Notes under the pieces: generated by a model | Databases searched by the model: none | The model's input: only the letters and a program-made list of their open reading frames with translations | Told to the model about the DNA's origin: nothing | Source: Macrococcoides epidermidis | Lineage (GTDB): Bacteria; Bacillota; Bacilli; Staphylococcales; Staphylococcaceae | Length of the DNA: 51,961 bases | Reading direction: 5' to 3' (one strand) | NCBI RefSeq assembly: GCF_042659445.1 | Contig: NZ_JBHSSR010000008.1 | Translations under genes and position numbers: made by a program | Shown here: positions 1-8,583 of the stretch, piece by piece | How positions within the stretch are numbered: the stretch's first letter is position 1 | How the letters are laid out: each line of letters starts with the position of its first letter

Positions 1-75
1 AAGTTCACTCAAATTATTGGAATTAACGTTGACATATTGTCATTCAGTTTTCAATGTTCATGTTTTAAAAATTTA

Positions 76-149
76 TGGAGCGGGTGATCGGAATCGAACC
101 GACAACATCAGCTTGGAAGGCTGAGGTTTTACCACTAAACTACACCCGC
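76..149 (-). tRNA. tRNA-Gly (anticodon TCC)
   Basis: Reads on the minus strand as a 74-nt cloverleaf starting GCGGGTGTAG. The anticodon stem-loop is centred on TTCC, giving anticodon TCC for Gly GGA codons. The T arm GGTTCGATTCC is present, and the CCA end is encoded (76-78). It is the last of three leftward tRNAs and lies 26 bp after the Leu tRNA, probably on the same transcript. Confidence 0.96.
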
Positions 150-175
150 ATTATTATTATGTGTTAAAAGTAAAG

Positions 176-258
176 TGCGACCGAGAGGATTTGAACCTCC
201 ACTGGAATACTCCAACTAGGCCCTCAACCTAGCGCGTCTGCCGTTCCGCCACGATCGC
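176..258 (-). tRNA. tRNA-Leu (anticodon GAG)
   Basis: An 83-nt class II tRNA with a long variable arm. The acceptor arms are GCGATCG and CGGTCGC. The anticodon loop TTGAGGG gives GAG, which reads Leu CUC and CUU. Unlike the neighbouring Gly tRNA, CCA is not encoded after the discriminator A, so it would need CCA addition. It has its own strong promoter at 304-332. Confidence 0.95.
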
Positions 259-303
259 GCGTTGGCATGTTCTCACTCGTTATCTCTTTTAACGACAAGA
301 TTA

Positions 304-332
304 AGTATATAATGTTTTGATTAATAAGTCAA
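304..332 (-). promoter_or_regulatory. Promoter of the tRNA-Leu/tRNA-Gly pair
   Basis: On the minus strand TTGACT, a 17-bp spacer, then TATACT, ending about 45 bp before the tRNA-Leu 5' end. This is close to the housekeeping sigma consensus. The flank 333-395 is AT-rich, without a clear terminator for the upstream tRNA-Glu. Confidence 0.75.
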
Positions 333-395
333 CAACTTTTTAAAAGTTTTTTTAATTTCTTAAATCTTTTATTAAGATTGTTAATTTATTAAAAG

Positions 396-467
396 TGACC
401 CCTACGGGATTCGAACCCGTGTTACCGCCGTGAAAGGGCGGTGTCTTAACCGCTTGACCAAGGGGCC
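396..467 (-). tRNA. tRNA-Glu (anticodon TTC)
   Basis: A 72-nt cloverleaf on the minus strand. The anticodon stem CCGCC/GGCGG encloses CTTTCAC, so the anticodon is TTC (Glu). The acceptor arms are GGCCCCT and AGGGGTC, with a G-T pair. No CCA is encoded. It is the first gene of the leftward tRNA group. Confidence 0.96.
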
Positions 468-488
468 GTGTTTTTAACAACGAAATTA

Positions 489-517
489 ATCTTATAATGA
501 TTCAGAAATAAAGTCAA
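489..517 (-). promoter_or_regulatory. Promoter of tRNA-Glu
   Basis: TTGACT, a 17-bp spacer, then TAAGAT on the minus strand, about 22 bp before the tRNA-Glu 5' end. It resembles the promoter of the Leu/Gly pair, so the three tRNAs appear to form two transcription units. Confidence 0.65.
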
Positions 518-603
518 CAGTTTTTATAAAAAAACTTCTCGAATTGTAAACTTTCCTATCAATCCTTTAAAAAAGCATTATAAATGACACTAAAATACAC
601 AAA

Positions 604-635
604 TGAAAACAGCGCACCCATGGGTACGCTGCGCT
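604..635 (-). terminator. Terminator after the SprT-like gene
   Basis: Immediately after the stop codon at 636, the minus strand folds AGCGTACCC with GGGTGCGCT, followed by TTTTC. This probably ends the long sigB-tex-sprT transcript. Confidence 0.6.
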
Positions 636-1085
636 TTACCATACTTTTGTTATTGAGATTTCTCCCAAACACTTCGAACATTTATACTTCCCTGTATTCA
701 CTTTACGTTTTCTTAAGTAAGTCTGTCCGCATTTTTTACATGCATATGTGTATTTATAACCTTTGACAGAAGGAATCATCTCACAAAATCTAGGCGCTCC
801 AACTTTTTCAGATAGATTTTTAAAGTCTTTATCGCGATGTTTATATCCTTTCCCTGCTAGATGTAAGTGATAATGCACGAGCTCATGTTTAATAATATCA
901 ACAACCGCATTCTCGCCGAAAGTAATATATTGCTTCGGATTAATCTCTATATTATGACTGTTCAATAAATATCTGCCACCAGTAGTGCGTAAGCGATTGT
1001 TAAATGTCGCAAGATGCTCAAAAGGTTTATCAAAATATTCAATGGAGATACGTTCAACTAGCTGCTGTAAATCACTATTTTGCAT
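636..1085 (-). CDS. SprT-like zinc protein (YdcK family)
   Basis: A 149-aa protein of the SprT-like family found downstream of tex in staphylococci and bacilli; no biochemical role is established. A zincin motif, HELVHYH, spans residues 67-73 with the expected Glu68. A C-terminal zinc ribbon has Cys116/Cys119 and Cys136/Cys139. Eukaryotic SPRTN relatives cleave DNA-protein crosslinks, but extending that here would be inference. The ATG at 1085 lies inside the last codons of tex (11-bp overlap), so translation is probably coupled. Confidence 0.88.
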   Translation of the reverse strand: MQNSDLQQLVERISIEYFDKPFEHLATFNNRLRTTGGRYLLNSHNIEINPKQYITFGENAVVDIIKHELVHYHLHLAGKGYKHRDKDFKNLSEKVGAPRFCEMIPSVKGYKYTYACKKCGQTYLRKRKVNTGKYKCSKCLGEISITKVW

Positions 1086-3225
1086 TTGGATCCTTCATTG
1101 TTAATGCAACTTTACCTTTATCTTCAAAGATATCTTCAATCCACACATCGACAATATCTCCGACTGACACTACATCTGTAGGATGCTTAACAAATTTATT
1201 TGATAATTTTGAAATGTGCACTAAACCATCCTGTTTCACGCCAATATCTACAAATGCACCAAAGTCTACTACGTTACGTACAGTACCTGATAATTTCATC
1301 CCTTTACGTAAATCTTCTATTGATAGAACATCCGACTTAAGTAACGGTGTTTCAAAATCTTCACGTGGATCTCTTCCAGGTGCAATAAGTGCTGCAATGA
1401 TATCTTCTAAAGTCGGTACACCGATAGAAAGTTTATCTGATGTTTGTTCCAGATTCAGTTGATTCAGTTTTTCTTTTAATGCATCGGTACCTAAATCATC
1501 AATTGTCATACCAATCGATTCGATTAACGCATATGTCGCATCATAACTTTCAGGGTGTATACCTGTATTATCTAACGGTTCACTACCATCAGGTATTCGC
1601 ATAAATCCGATACTTTGTTCAAACGTCTTTTTACCGAGCCTCGGAATCTTAGCAATTTCTTTATTATGTTTAATAGGTCCATTCTCTTCACGATGTTTAA
1701 TGATATTCTCAGCGACTGTAGAAGATAATCCTGAAACATACTGTAATAACGGAGCTGATGCTGTATTTACATTGACTCCAACTTTATTCACTGCAGTTTC
1801 TACAACAAATGATAAAGCTTCATTTAACGCTTTTTGGTTAACGTCATGCTGGTATTGGCCTACACCGATAGATTTTGGATCAATTTTCACAAGTTCTGAT
1901 AACGGATCCTGTACACGGCGACCGATTGAAACCGCACTTCTCTCTTCTACCTGAAAATCAGGAAACTCTTTACGTGCTAGATCACTGGCAGAATAAACTG
2001 ATGCTCCCGCTTCATTCACGATAATATATTTTACATCTAAATTATTTTCTTTAATAAGTGCTGCAACAAATTGTTCTGATTCACGACTTGCAGTACCGTT
2101 ACCTATCGCGATTAATTCAACATTGTTCTTTGAAATTAACTCAAGCAGCTTCTTCTTTGATTCTGCTACTTTACTTACTGGCGGATGTGGATAGATAACT
2201 GCTTTTTCAACAAATGTACCAAACGCATTGATTACTGCTAATTTACATCCCGTTCTGTAAGCTGGATCTAGACCAAGAATGACTTTACCTTTAAGTGGTG
2301 CTTGTAATAAAAGATTCTCCAAGTTAACAGAGAAAATATCAATTGCCTGTGTTTCAGCTTTTTCAGTTAGTTCATTACGAATTTCACGTTCAATAGATGG
2401 TAATATTAAACGCTTTAATGCTTCTTCAATTGCCAGCTCAATATATTGATTTGAATCGACTTCTTTTTTTACCATCTGTTTGCGGATATATGTTTTTATA
2501 CGTGTATCGTCGACATTTACACCTACTTTTAGTACACCTTCTTTTTCACCACGGTTAATCGCGAGTGTACGATGCGGTACAATCTTATTCACTTTTTCTG
2601 AGTAGTCATAATACATTTCAAATACTGCTTTTTCATCTTCGGCTTTTTTCTTCTTAGTAGTTACAATCAGACCATTTGTCTCTACAAACTTTAATATGTA
2701 TTCTCGATACTTCGGCTCATCTGAAATAATTTCAGCAATAATATCAATCGCACCATTGATTGCAGCTTCAACATCTTCAACCTCTTCATTTATAAAGTTT
2801 CGTGCCTCACTTACAATATCTTTCCCTTCAAAAGAAAGGATCATCTGTGCCAAAGGCTCAAGACCTTTACGCTTCGCTTCTGTAGCACGTGTCTTCTTCT
2901 TTTGTTTAAACGGACGATATAAGTCTTCTACACGTTGAAGCTTCACCTGCTCCATGATTTCCTGACGTAATTCATCTGTAAGCAAACCTTGTGCTTCAAT
3001 TGTTCGGATAACATCATCTTTTCTTTTCTGTAGTGTTTCCATATAGCGATATTCAGTTTCAATATCTTTAATTTCAACTTCATCTAATCCACCTGTTACT
3101 TCTTTACGGTAACGTGCGATAAATGGCACTGTATTCTTTTCTTCTAAAAGGTTCAATACAGATTCAATCTGTTCTTTTTTAAATGGTAATTTTTCAATAA
3201 TTAAATCAATAATATGTTTTTGCAT
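1075..3225 (-). CDS. tex: Tex-family S1 RNA-binding protein
   Basis: A 716-aa Tex (YhgF) protein, a nucleic-acid-binding factor linked to transcription and RNA degradation. Visible are the N-terminal helical HTH-like region, the YqgF/RNase H-like core (around VILGLDPAYRTGCKLAV), the tandem helix-hairpin-helix segment (around SGLSSTVAENIIKHREENG), and a C-terminal S1 domain (last 75 residues, SGTVRNVVDFGAFVDIGV). I chose the ATG at 3225 because AAGGAGG lies 6 bp upstream; the open frame extends 11 codons further without a site. It follows the sigB terminator and overlaps the SprT-like gene. Confidence 0.95.
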   Translation of the reverse strand: MQKHIIDLIIEKLPFKKEQIESVLNLLEEKNTVPFIARYRKEVTGGLDEVEIKDIETEYRYMETLQKRKDDVIRTIEAQGLLTDELRQEIMEQVKLQRVEDLYRPFKQKKKTRATEAKRKGLEPLAQMILSFEGKDIVSEARNFINEEVEDVEAAINGAIDIIAEIISDEPKYREYILKFVETNGLIVTTKKKKAEDEKAVFEMYYDYSEKVNKIVPHRTLAINRGEKEGVLKVGVNVDDTRIKTYIRKQMVKKEVDSNQYIELAIEEALKRLILPSIEREIRNELTEKAETQAIDIFSVNLENLLLQAPLKGKVILGLDPAYRTGCKLAVINAFGTFVEKAVIYPHPPVSKVAESKKKLLELISKNNVELIAIGNGTASRESEQFVAALIKENNLDVKYIIVNEAGASVYSASDLARKEFPDFQVEERSAVSIGRRVQDPLSELVKIDPKSIGVGQYQHDVNQKALNEALSFVVETAVNKVGVNVNTASAPLLQYVSGLSSTVAENIIKHREENGPIKHNKEIAKIPRLGKKTFEQSIGFMRIPDGSEPLDNTGIHPESYDATYALIESIGMTIDDLGTDALKEKLNQLNLEQTSDKLSIGVPTLEDIIAALIAPGRDPREDFETPLLKSDVLSIEDLRKGMKLSGTVRNVVDFGAFVDIGVKQDGLVHISKLSNKFVKHPTDVVSVGDIVDVWIEDIFEDKGKVALTMKDPNAK

Positions 3226-3261
3226 AGCTGCCTCCTTAAGATACGTATATTTTACCACAAT

Positions 3262-3300
3262 AGAAAAACTGCTGAAAACAGTCGCTTGTTTTCAGCAGTT
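3262..3300 (-). terminator. Rho-independent terminator after sigB
   Basis: The minus strand folds AACTGCTGAAAACA against TGTTTTCAGCAGTT around a 6-nt loop, then TTTC. It sits between the sigB stop and the tex ribosome site, so tex needs read-through or its own weak promoter. Confidence 0.85.
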
Positions 3301-3305
3301 ATAAT

Positions 3306-4073
3306 TTAACTTTTTTGAACAGCATCGCGTAACTTTTTAATCGCTGTACGTTGTAACCTTGAAACATGCATTTGACTTAATCCGATTTTCTCGCCTGTTT
3401 CTTTTTGGCTTAAACCTTCTATAAATGTGCATTGAATAATTTCTTTTTCACGATCAGACAAAATCGGCAATACTTTTTCTAAAATCATACGCTTTTCAGT
3501 TAATTCATAACCTTCTTCAGTATCACCCATTACATCAAGTAATGTCACTGTTGAGCCATCTTTATCAGCTTCGATAGAATGATCGACACTCAGTGCATTA
3601 TAACTTTGACCCATCTCCATCGCTTCCAGTACTTCTTCTTCAGATGCTTCAATATAATCAGCAATTTCTTTAATTTTAGGAGAACGGCCGAGTTCATTTG
3701 TTAACTCATCTGTCGCTTTCTTTATCTTTGGCCCGATTTCTTTGATACGTCTCGGTACGTGCACACTCCACGTTTTATCTCTTAAATATCGTTTGATTTC
3801 TCCAATGACTGTCGGCACTAAAAACGCTTCAAATTTACGGTCAAAACTTACATCAAATCGGTTAATGGCACCAAGTAAGCCGACCATACCAACCTGTACT
3901 AAGTCTTCATGATGACTTTGACCTTTTGAATAGCGATATGCTAATGATTCAACTAACTTCTTATAATGCATAACAAGTTCGTTTTGAGCCATTTCATCTT
4001 TAGTATCTTGATAAAGCTTTATCCAAGCATTTATCTCTTCTGGAGTAACATCATTATAATTAGAACTGGTCAT
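3306..4073 (-). CDS. sigB: RNA polymerase sigma factor SigB
   Basis: The general stress sigma factor, 255 aa with this start, matching the 256 aa of S. aureus SigB. Region 2 includes GQSHHEDLVQVGMVGL and DKTWSVHVPRRIKEIGPKIK. The region 4 helix-turn-helix is LSQKETGEKIGLSQMHVSRL. The frame opens at a TTG at 4097, inside rsbW. I prefer the ATG at 4073, which aligns with the S. aureus N terminus, although its GGGGGAG site is about 13 bp away and forms the end of rsbW. It is last in rsbU-rsbV-rsbW-sigB and held inactive by RsbW. Confidence 0.97.
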   Translation of the reverse strand: MTSSNYNDVTPEEINAWIKLYQDTKDEMAQNELVMHYKKLVESLAYRYSKGQSHHEDLVQVGMVGLLGAINRFDVSFDRKFEAFLVPTVIGEIKRYLRDKTWSVHVPRRIKEIGPKIKKATDELTNELGRSPKIKEIADYIEASEEEVLEAMEMGQSYNALSVDHSIEADKDGSTVTLLDVMGDTEEGYELTEKRMILEKVLPILSDREKEIIQCTFIEGLSQKETGEKIGLSQMHVSRLQRTAIKKLRDAVQKS

Positions 4074-4083
4074 GAAGTTACAC

Positions 4084-4524
4084 CTACTCCCCCGCAATAT
4101 ACTTTGTCATACTAATTGTAACACCGCTATCTTTCTTAACGTTTACTTCATCCATTAATGATTCGATTAAGAATAACCCTAATCCACCTTCACGAATAAA
4201 ATCGATATTTTCATTTTCCTGATAAGGTCCTAATTCTGATTTAGCACGTTCATAATCAAAGCTTGTACCAGAATCAGAAACGATTACTTCTACTTTGTCT
4301 TCAAAAATGACATATCCAACTAATACATCACCTTTAACATCACCTTTGTAGGCATGTTTCACTGCATTGGTAACTGCTTCACTGACAGCAATCTTAGTGT
4401 CTTCGATATCATCGTATGAAGCACCAGCTCTATTTAAGATACCTGATAATGTTAATCGTACTAAGCCCACGTACTCAGCGGCTGCAGGAAATCTCATTTC
4501 GACATAATCATATGTTTTTTCCAT
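4084..4524 (-). CDS. rsbW: Anti-sigma-B factor, serine kinase RsbW
   Basis: A 146-aa GHKL-fold kinase that binds SigB and phosphorylates RsbV. ATP-site boxes are visible: N box KIAVSEAVTNAVKHAY, G1 VSDSGTSFD and G2 EGGLGLFLIESLMDEV. The start at 4524 follows GGAGGGAG and lies 1 bp after the rsbV stop (TAATATG), indicating translational coupling. The ten extra upstream codons in the open frame are not expected to be translated. The last codons carry the presumed ribosome site for sigB. Confidence 0.96.
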   Translation of the reverse strand: MEKTYDYVEMRFPAAAEYVGLVRLTLSGILNRAGASYDDIEDTKIAVSEAVTNAVKHAYKGDVKGDVLVGYVIFEDKVEVIVSDSGTSFDYERAKSELGPYQENENIDFIREGGLGLFLIESLMDEVNVKKDSGVTISMTKYIAGE

Positions 4525-4525
4525 A

Positions 4526-4852
4526 TTATTCTCCCTCCACCGGCTGGTTAACATGCATAAGATCTTTTAATCCTGTAATATCAAATAATCGCTCTATACG
4601 ACTATTTACACCTAATACATATAACTCTTTATTGTTTTTATTGAGTTCTTTTAATGTACCGACAAATAAGCCTAAGCCAGTACTATCCATATATGTAACT
4701 TCATCAATATGTAAATGAATATCATGTGTTCCTGCACTTCTGATAGGGACTAATACTTCTTGTAATTGTGGCACAGTTGCAACATCTAACTCTCCTGCGA
4801 CATTAATCTGATAAAAACCTTCTTGTTCAATCGTATCGATAGTTAAGTTCAT
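4526..4852 (-). CDS. rsbV: Anti-anti-sigma factor RsbV
   Basis: A 108-aa STAS-domain protein that sequesters RsbW when dephosphorylated, freeing SigB. The phosphorylatable serine is Ser57 in YMDSTGLGLFVG. Length equals S. aureus RsbV. I chose the ATG at 4852 because AAGGAG lies just upstream; the longer frame (MILRRIF) overlaps that site. It is first in the SigB-promoted unit, preceded by the SigB-type promoter at 4914-4938. Confidence 0.96.
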   Translation of the reverse strand: MNLTIDTIEQEGFYQINVAGELDVATVPQLQEVLVPIRSAGTHDIHLHIDEVTYMDSTGLGLFVGTLKELNKNNKELYVLGVNSRIERLFDITGLKDLMHVNQPVEGE

Positions 4853-4913
4853 GAATATTCTCCTTAAAATCATAAAATTTATAAATACTTAAAATATTAT
4901 AGTATAAATATGA

Positions 4914-4938
4914 ATACCCCCAACTTGAGGATATAAAC
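4914..4938 (-). promoter_or_regulatory. SigB-type promoter of rsbV-rsbW-sigB
   Basis: The minus strand reads GTTTAT, a 13-bp spacer, then GGGTAT, close to the SigB consensus GTTTAA-N12-15-GGGTAT. It begins 3 bp beyond the rsbU stop and lies about 60 bp before rsbV. This matches the known autoregulatory arrangement in S. aureus, where SigB drives its own rsbV-rsbW-sigB message. Confidence 0.85.
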
Positions 4939-4941
4939 ATA

Positions 4942-5949
4942 TTATTTTGTTCTTTTTATAATTAATATCGTTAAATCATCTCTTTTTTTAGGATCACCTA
5001 TCGCAATCAGTTGTTCATAGACGACTTGAACGATATCTTGCGGATGTAAATCTTTGTATTGATAAATGAAACCTAAGAGTTCTTTAGTCGTGATAAAATC
5101 ACCATTCAGATGACGTATTTCAGATACACCATCCGTATAGACAATGACCATATCACCAATCTCCAGCTCCAGCTCTTCCTGATCATATCGCGTTGATGGA
5201 TGTACACCAAGTACTAAACCACGTGCATCCAGTTCTTCAAAAGAATCACTTTTTTTACGATAAACGTACCCCGGCTCATGTCCAGCAGATGCATAATAGA
5301 ATTTATTGTTAATTTCTTCATATAAACCGTAGAACATTGTAACGAACATGTTTTGGTTTACATTCTTTTCGACTACGCGATTTAATCGCTTTAATCCATC
5401 ACTTGGCAACTGACTGTGTCCATATGAGTCCATACCGAACTTGATCATACTCATCGCAAGTGCTGCCGGAATTCCTTTCCCGATGACATCAGCAACAGCA
5501 AAGCTCATCGTACCATCTTTATGATCGATTAAGTTAAAATAATCCCCATTTACGCGATGTGCAGGCACACTAATAGCACCAATCTGAACATTATTAAGAT
5601 GTGGAATTTGCGTTTTTAACATCGTCGTTTGTAAGCTCGCCGCTAAATCCATTTCTTTATCATGCGCTTCCATCACTCTAACGAGCGCTTTATAATCTCG
5701 ATATGAAAATCCAAACCCGATAATCATCTCTGTTAGTACGTCCATCGCATAATGCTGTTCAATCGCGTTATAACCGGATTCAACGACGATATCTTTATGA
5801 AGTATCACGATTTCTTCAGGCGAGATATCAAGTTCGATCGCTTCAAAGCTCAATGTCTGAACATCTTCTAATGCTGTTTCTTCTTTATGCTCGATATATT
5901 GTTTAAGAATTTGAGTATATCGTTCAACAATCTTGTCAATTTGACGCAT
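4942..5949 (-). CDS. rsbU: PP2C-type phosphatase RsbU
   Basis: A 335-aa protein that dephosphorylates RsbV and so activates SigB. About the first 110 residues are the helical RsbU N-terminal domain. The rest is a PPM/SpoIIE phosphatase with metal-binding segments FAVADVIGKGIPAALAMSM, VIVYTDGVSEI and KKRDDLTILII. AGGGAGG precedes the ATG. No RsbR/S/T stressosome genes are adjacent, as in staphylococci. It is full length and appears intact. Confidence 0.96.
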   Translation of the reverse strand: MRQIDKIVERYTQILKQYIEHKEETALEDVQTLSFEAIELDISPEEIVILHKDIVVESGYNAIEQHYAMDVLTEMIIGFGFSYRDYKALVRVMEAHDKEMDLAASLQTTMLKTQIPHLNNVQIGAISVPAHRVNGDYFNLIDHKDGTMSFAVADVIGKGIPAALAMSMIKFGMDSYGHSQLPSDGLKRLNRVVEKNVNQNMFVTMFYGLYEEINNKFYYASAGHEPGYVYRKKSDSFEELDARGLVLGVHPSTRYDQEELELEIGDMVIVYTDGVSEIRHLNGDFITTKELLGFIYQYKDLHPQDIVQVVYEQLIAIGDPKKRDDLTILIIKRTK

Positions 5950-5973
5950 CCAACTTTCCTCCCTATAAACCTT

Positions 5974-6013
5974 AAAAGAGACTTTAAGATAACTTATGTT
6001 AGCCTAAAGTCTC
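5974..6013 (-). terminator. Possible terminator overlapping the mazF 3' end
   Basis: GAGACTTTA within the last mazF codons pairs with TAAAGTCTC after the stop, followed by TTTT, on the minus strand. The loop is about 17 nt, so the structure is weaker than others here. It would partly separate mazEF from rsbU, as expected for a partial attenuator. Confidence 0.5.
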
Positions 6014-6361
6014 CGAGTCATCAATAGATAAATTAAGACTAATTGCTAGTGCTGCATCAACTTCCTCCATCTTCTCTTTTGGCAGGTAAGTCAACTTTTC
6101 AATAAGTCGATTTTTATCAATTGTTCTTATTTGTTCTAATAAAATCACAGAATCTTTATCTAGATGATGATTGGTCTTACCAATCTCTACGTGGGTTGGG
6201 ATTTTTGATTTATTGATTTTTGCAGTAATTGCTGCAACTATAACCGTCGGACTATATTTATTTCCTATATCATTTTGAATGATTACTACAGGTCGTTTAC
6301 CGCCTTGCTCTGAACCTTTAACAGGTGACAAATCAGCTAAATAAACATCGCCGCGTTTCAT
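5999..6361 (-). CDS. mazF: Endoribonuclease toxin MazF
   Basis: A 120-aa MazF/PemK-fold toxin that cleaves single-stranded mRNA at a short motif (UACAU in S. aureus). It starts MKRGDVYLADLSPVKGSEQG and carries RPVVIIQND and the conserved stretch around PTVIVAAITAKI. The ATG follows the mazE stop with no spacing (TAAATG), so the pair is translationally coupled. It lies upstream of rsbU as in staphylococci, where mazEF transcription feeds the sigB locus. No damage is seen in the gene. Confidence 0.97.
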   Translation of the reverse strand: MKRGDVYLADLSPVKGSEQGGKRPVVIIQNDIGNKYSPTVIVAAITAKINKSKIPTHVEIGKTNHHLDKDSVILLEQIRTIDKNRLIEKLTYLPKEKMEEVDAALAISLNLSIDDSETLG

Positions 6362-6508
6362 TTATTCACCATCAGTTTGTACTGACATATGATCCACATT
6401 ATCATACACTTCACATTCAAGGAGATAATGTTCTGAAGCAATTAACAGGTTAATTTCAGCCATTGATTGATAACCTTCAATCAACTGTTGTTCTTGTAGT
6501 TTACTCAT
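6362..6508 (-). CDS. mazE: Antitoxin MazE
   Basis: A 48-aa ORF, too short for most gene finders, immediately upstream of mazF. It begins MSKLQEQQLIEGYQSMAEIN and ends with an acidic tail. S. aureus MazE is 56 aa and shares the EGYxxMAxxN centre and the ECE segment; this one has a shorter N terminus. GGAGGAG sits 5 bp before the ATG. It should neutralise MazF and be degraded by ClpP-type proteases. The function call rests on position and limited similarity. Confidence 0.88.
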   Translation of the reverse strand: MSKLQEQQLIEGYQSMAEINLLIASEHYLLECEVYDNVDHMSVQTDGE

Positions 6509-6570
6509 CTTTTCTCCTCCAGTTACACGATTAACATAATTTTATCAAAAAATTTGTGGCCGTACCATTT

Positions 6571-7716
6571 TTATTTTAATAATTCATTATATTTTTCGAC
6601 CGAACCGTCAGTATTATAAAATTTCGGTAATCTTCTACTTAAACTTGTCAATACTTCATAACTAATCGTCCCGAGTTGCGCTGCCACCTGTTCAATAGAT
6701 TGCTTGCTATCCGTATGATGATCGATAATAATCGCTTGTGTGCCAACAGGTGTTCCTTTAGGTACACGTGCGATAAACTGATCCATACATATACGCCCGA
6801 TAATTTCAGCATCAGTTCCTGCAAGATTAATTTTATAACCTTGCAACTTTCGATTTAAGCCATCCGCATAACCTAATGGGAATGTCGCAACCGTTTCTTC
6901 ATGTTCAGCAGTATACGTCGCACCATAACTAACAGTATCACCAGGCTGTATATCTTTAACGAAATTCACTGTTGAAACAAGCTGCATCGCCGGCTTTAAT
7001 TTAAGTTTAGAAATACTCTGAATATACTCAGAAGGATAGTACCCATATAAGCTAATACCTAAGCGTAAAGCTGTACATGCTGAAGCATCAAAACGTAAAG
7101 CGGCTGCACTATTTTGACAATGAATATATGATGGCAGTTCGTTTGAATGAACGATATCTATAAATTTATTGTATGCAACTGACGCACTGTCATTATCTTC
7201 GTCCCCACAACTAAAATGCGTATATACACCTTCAAAGATTGTTTTATCGTGCGCTTGAACAAGATCAACAACTTGTTGATATTCCTGCTTATCACGCATG
7301 CCAATGCGACCCATTCCAGTATCCACCTTTAAATGAACCCAGAATGGTTTGTCGTCTTCGTCCAGTAACCGAAGTGCCTCTTCTAACCAGGATAATCCTG
7401 GCACAGTTAACGCTAATCTATGTTGACTTGCTTTATGTATATCTTTTGGTTCAATAATACCTAACACTAAAATTTTAGCTTTAATACCGTGCATTCTTAA
7501 TTCGATTGCTTCATCAAGCGTTGCAACCGCAAAAAATTCAGCACCTTGATTATAAAGGTGTGTCGCAATTTGTACTGACCCTAGCCCATATCCATTTGCT
7601 TTAACTACTGCGATAACTGTCTTATTAGGATGTAATCTACCTACAGCTTTAAAGTTTTCATTGATCGCATCAAGATCAACATTGACGAAACTCGGTCTAT
7701 ATATCCTGTCACTCAT
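6571..7716 (-). CDS. alr: Alanine racemase
   Basis: A 381-aa PLP-dependent enzyme making D-alanine for peptidoglycan and teichoic acids. The PLP lysine is in VVKANGYGLG (Lys39), and the second catalytic base region is VSYGATYTA. The ATG at 7716 is chosen because it gives the MSDRIYRPSF start matching S. aureus Alr (MSDKYYR), with GGTGAGAG upstream; the open frame runs three codons further. It sits between acpS and mazEF, the standard arrangement. Confidence 0.96.
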   Translation of the reverse strand: MSDRIYRPSFVNVDLDAINENFKAVGRLHPNKTVIAVVKANGYGLGSVQIATHLYNQGAEFFAVATLDEAIELRMHGIKAKILVLGIIEPKDIHKASQHRLALTVPGLSWLEEALRLLDEDDKPFWVHLKVDTGMGRIGMRDKQEYQQVVDLVQAHDKTIFEGVYTHFSCGDEDNDSASVAYNKFIDIVHSNELPSYIHCQNSAAALRFDASACTALRLGISLYGYYPSEYIQSISKLKLKPAMQLVSTVNFVKDIQPGDTVSYGATYTAEHEETVATFPLGYADGLNRKLQGYKINLAGTDAEIIGRICMDQFIARVPKGTPVGTQAIIIDHHTDSKQSIEQVAAQLGTISYEVLTSLSRRLPKFYNTDGSVEKYNELLK

Positions 7717-7772
7717 CTCTCTCACCCCATCATTTAATACTCAAATTTTATCATACTTTTTGGAATAATCCA

Positions 7773-8111
7773 TTATTCCTCTATCACTACATAAGCTGTT
7801 GCTACAGTTTCCGAATGTGCGATGCTCACATGTGCATCACTACCTACAATATAAGGCTTTCCATTATCATCATTTAAACAACAGATTTGATTAAATCTAA
7901 GTTGCCCAATGCCTGTGCCTAATGCTTTACTATAGGCTTCCTTAACACAGAACCTGCCCGCAAAAAATGCAACCTTACGTTTTTCACTTTCAAAACGATC
8001 ATACAGTTCGATTTCTTTCGGATGCAAAATACGGTCAATCATCTTTTTATTTTCAAGTGATTTACGAATGCGCTCTAATTCAATAATATCTGTTCCAATA
8101 CCTTTAATCAT
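7773..8111 (-). CDS. acpS: Holo-[acyl-carrier-protein] synthase
   Basis: A 112-aa phosphopantetheinyl transferase that loads the CoA-derived arm onto acyl carrier protein. The Mg/CoA motifs GTDIIE (residues 6-11) and GRFCVKEAYSKALGTG are intact, and the C-terminal VSIAHSETVATAYV is typical. The start codon overlaps the last codons of the preceding PH-domain gene by 8 bp. An AT-rich imperfect hairpin follows the stop, without a U tract. Confidence 0.97.
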   Translation of the reverse strand: MIKGIGTDIIELERIRKSLENKKMIDRILHPKEIELYDRFESEKRKVAFFAGRFCVKEAYSKALGTGIGQLRFNQICCLNDDNGKPYIVGSDAHVSIAHSETVATAYVVIEE

Positions 8112-8583
8112 GACTGCTCCTTACATCGATGTTATTCATTTTTTGATGGATATATGCTTTTAATGTTTCGGCTTCATGTTCATGGACATAAGGTATTTCC
8201 ATATCATTTTCAGCTGTAATAACCTTTAATGACTTAATATTAAAACGCTTCATGATAGGGCCTTGTTCCATTTCAACATTTTGAATCGTTACATAAGGCA
8301 CAATTATTTTTTCTTTATTCCAGATACCGTTTAACGTTGTGATTTCTTCTTCACCTAATTGAAACAGTGATGTTTCATAAGTCAGTTTAGGAAATACAAA
8401 GAAATCCAGAACAAAGATTATCAATCCGATTAATGCTATTCCGATAAATACATATGGATGAACTGGAATAAAATCTTTAAACTGAATAAACCATAATACT
8501 GCTAAGACGATTAAAAAGACACTCGCTGTTAAACACGCACCAATCTTCATTAGTTTTAAGCTATCTCTATGCATCTTATTCAT
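8104..8583 (-). CDS. ydbS: Membrane protein with bacterial PH domain (YdbS-like)
   Basis: A 159-aa protein with two transmembrane segments (about residues 13-32 and 43-63), then one bPH2 domain. It carries the family signature at GPIMKRFNIKSLKVITAEND. B. subtilis YdbS/YdbT are SigW-regulated proteins linked to resistance against some antimicrobial peptides; I infer an envelope role only. It overlaps ydbT upstream (8 bp) and acpS downstream (8 bp). GGAG lies 10 bp before the ATG. Confidence 0.85.
   Translation of the reverse strand: MNKMHRDSLKLMKIGACLTASVFLIVLAVLWFIQFKDFIPVHPYVFIGIALIGLIIFVLDFFVFPKLTYETSLFQLGEEEITTLNGIWNKEKIIVPYVTIQNVEMEQGPIMKRFNIKSLKVITAENDMEIPYVHEHEAETLKAYIHQKMNNIDVRSSHD

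Noticed and set aside
584..766. 60-codon plus-strand frame opposite the SprT-like gene end
   Set aside because: It crosses the SprT terminator hairpin, lacks a ribosome site and is antisense to a well-supported gene.
5999..6508. mazEF as a mobile or recently acquired toxin-antitoxin pair
   Set aside because: It is the conserved chromosomal alr-mazEF-sigB arrangement of staphylococci, with composition like its neighbours and no mobile-element borders.
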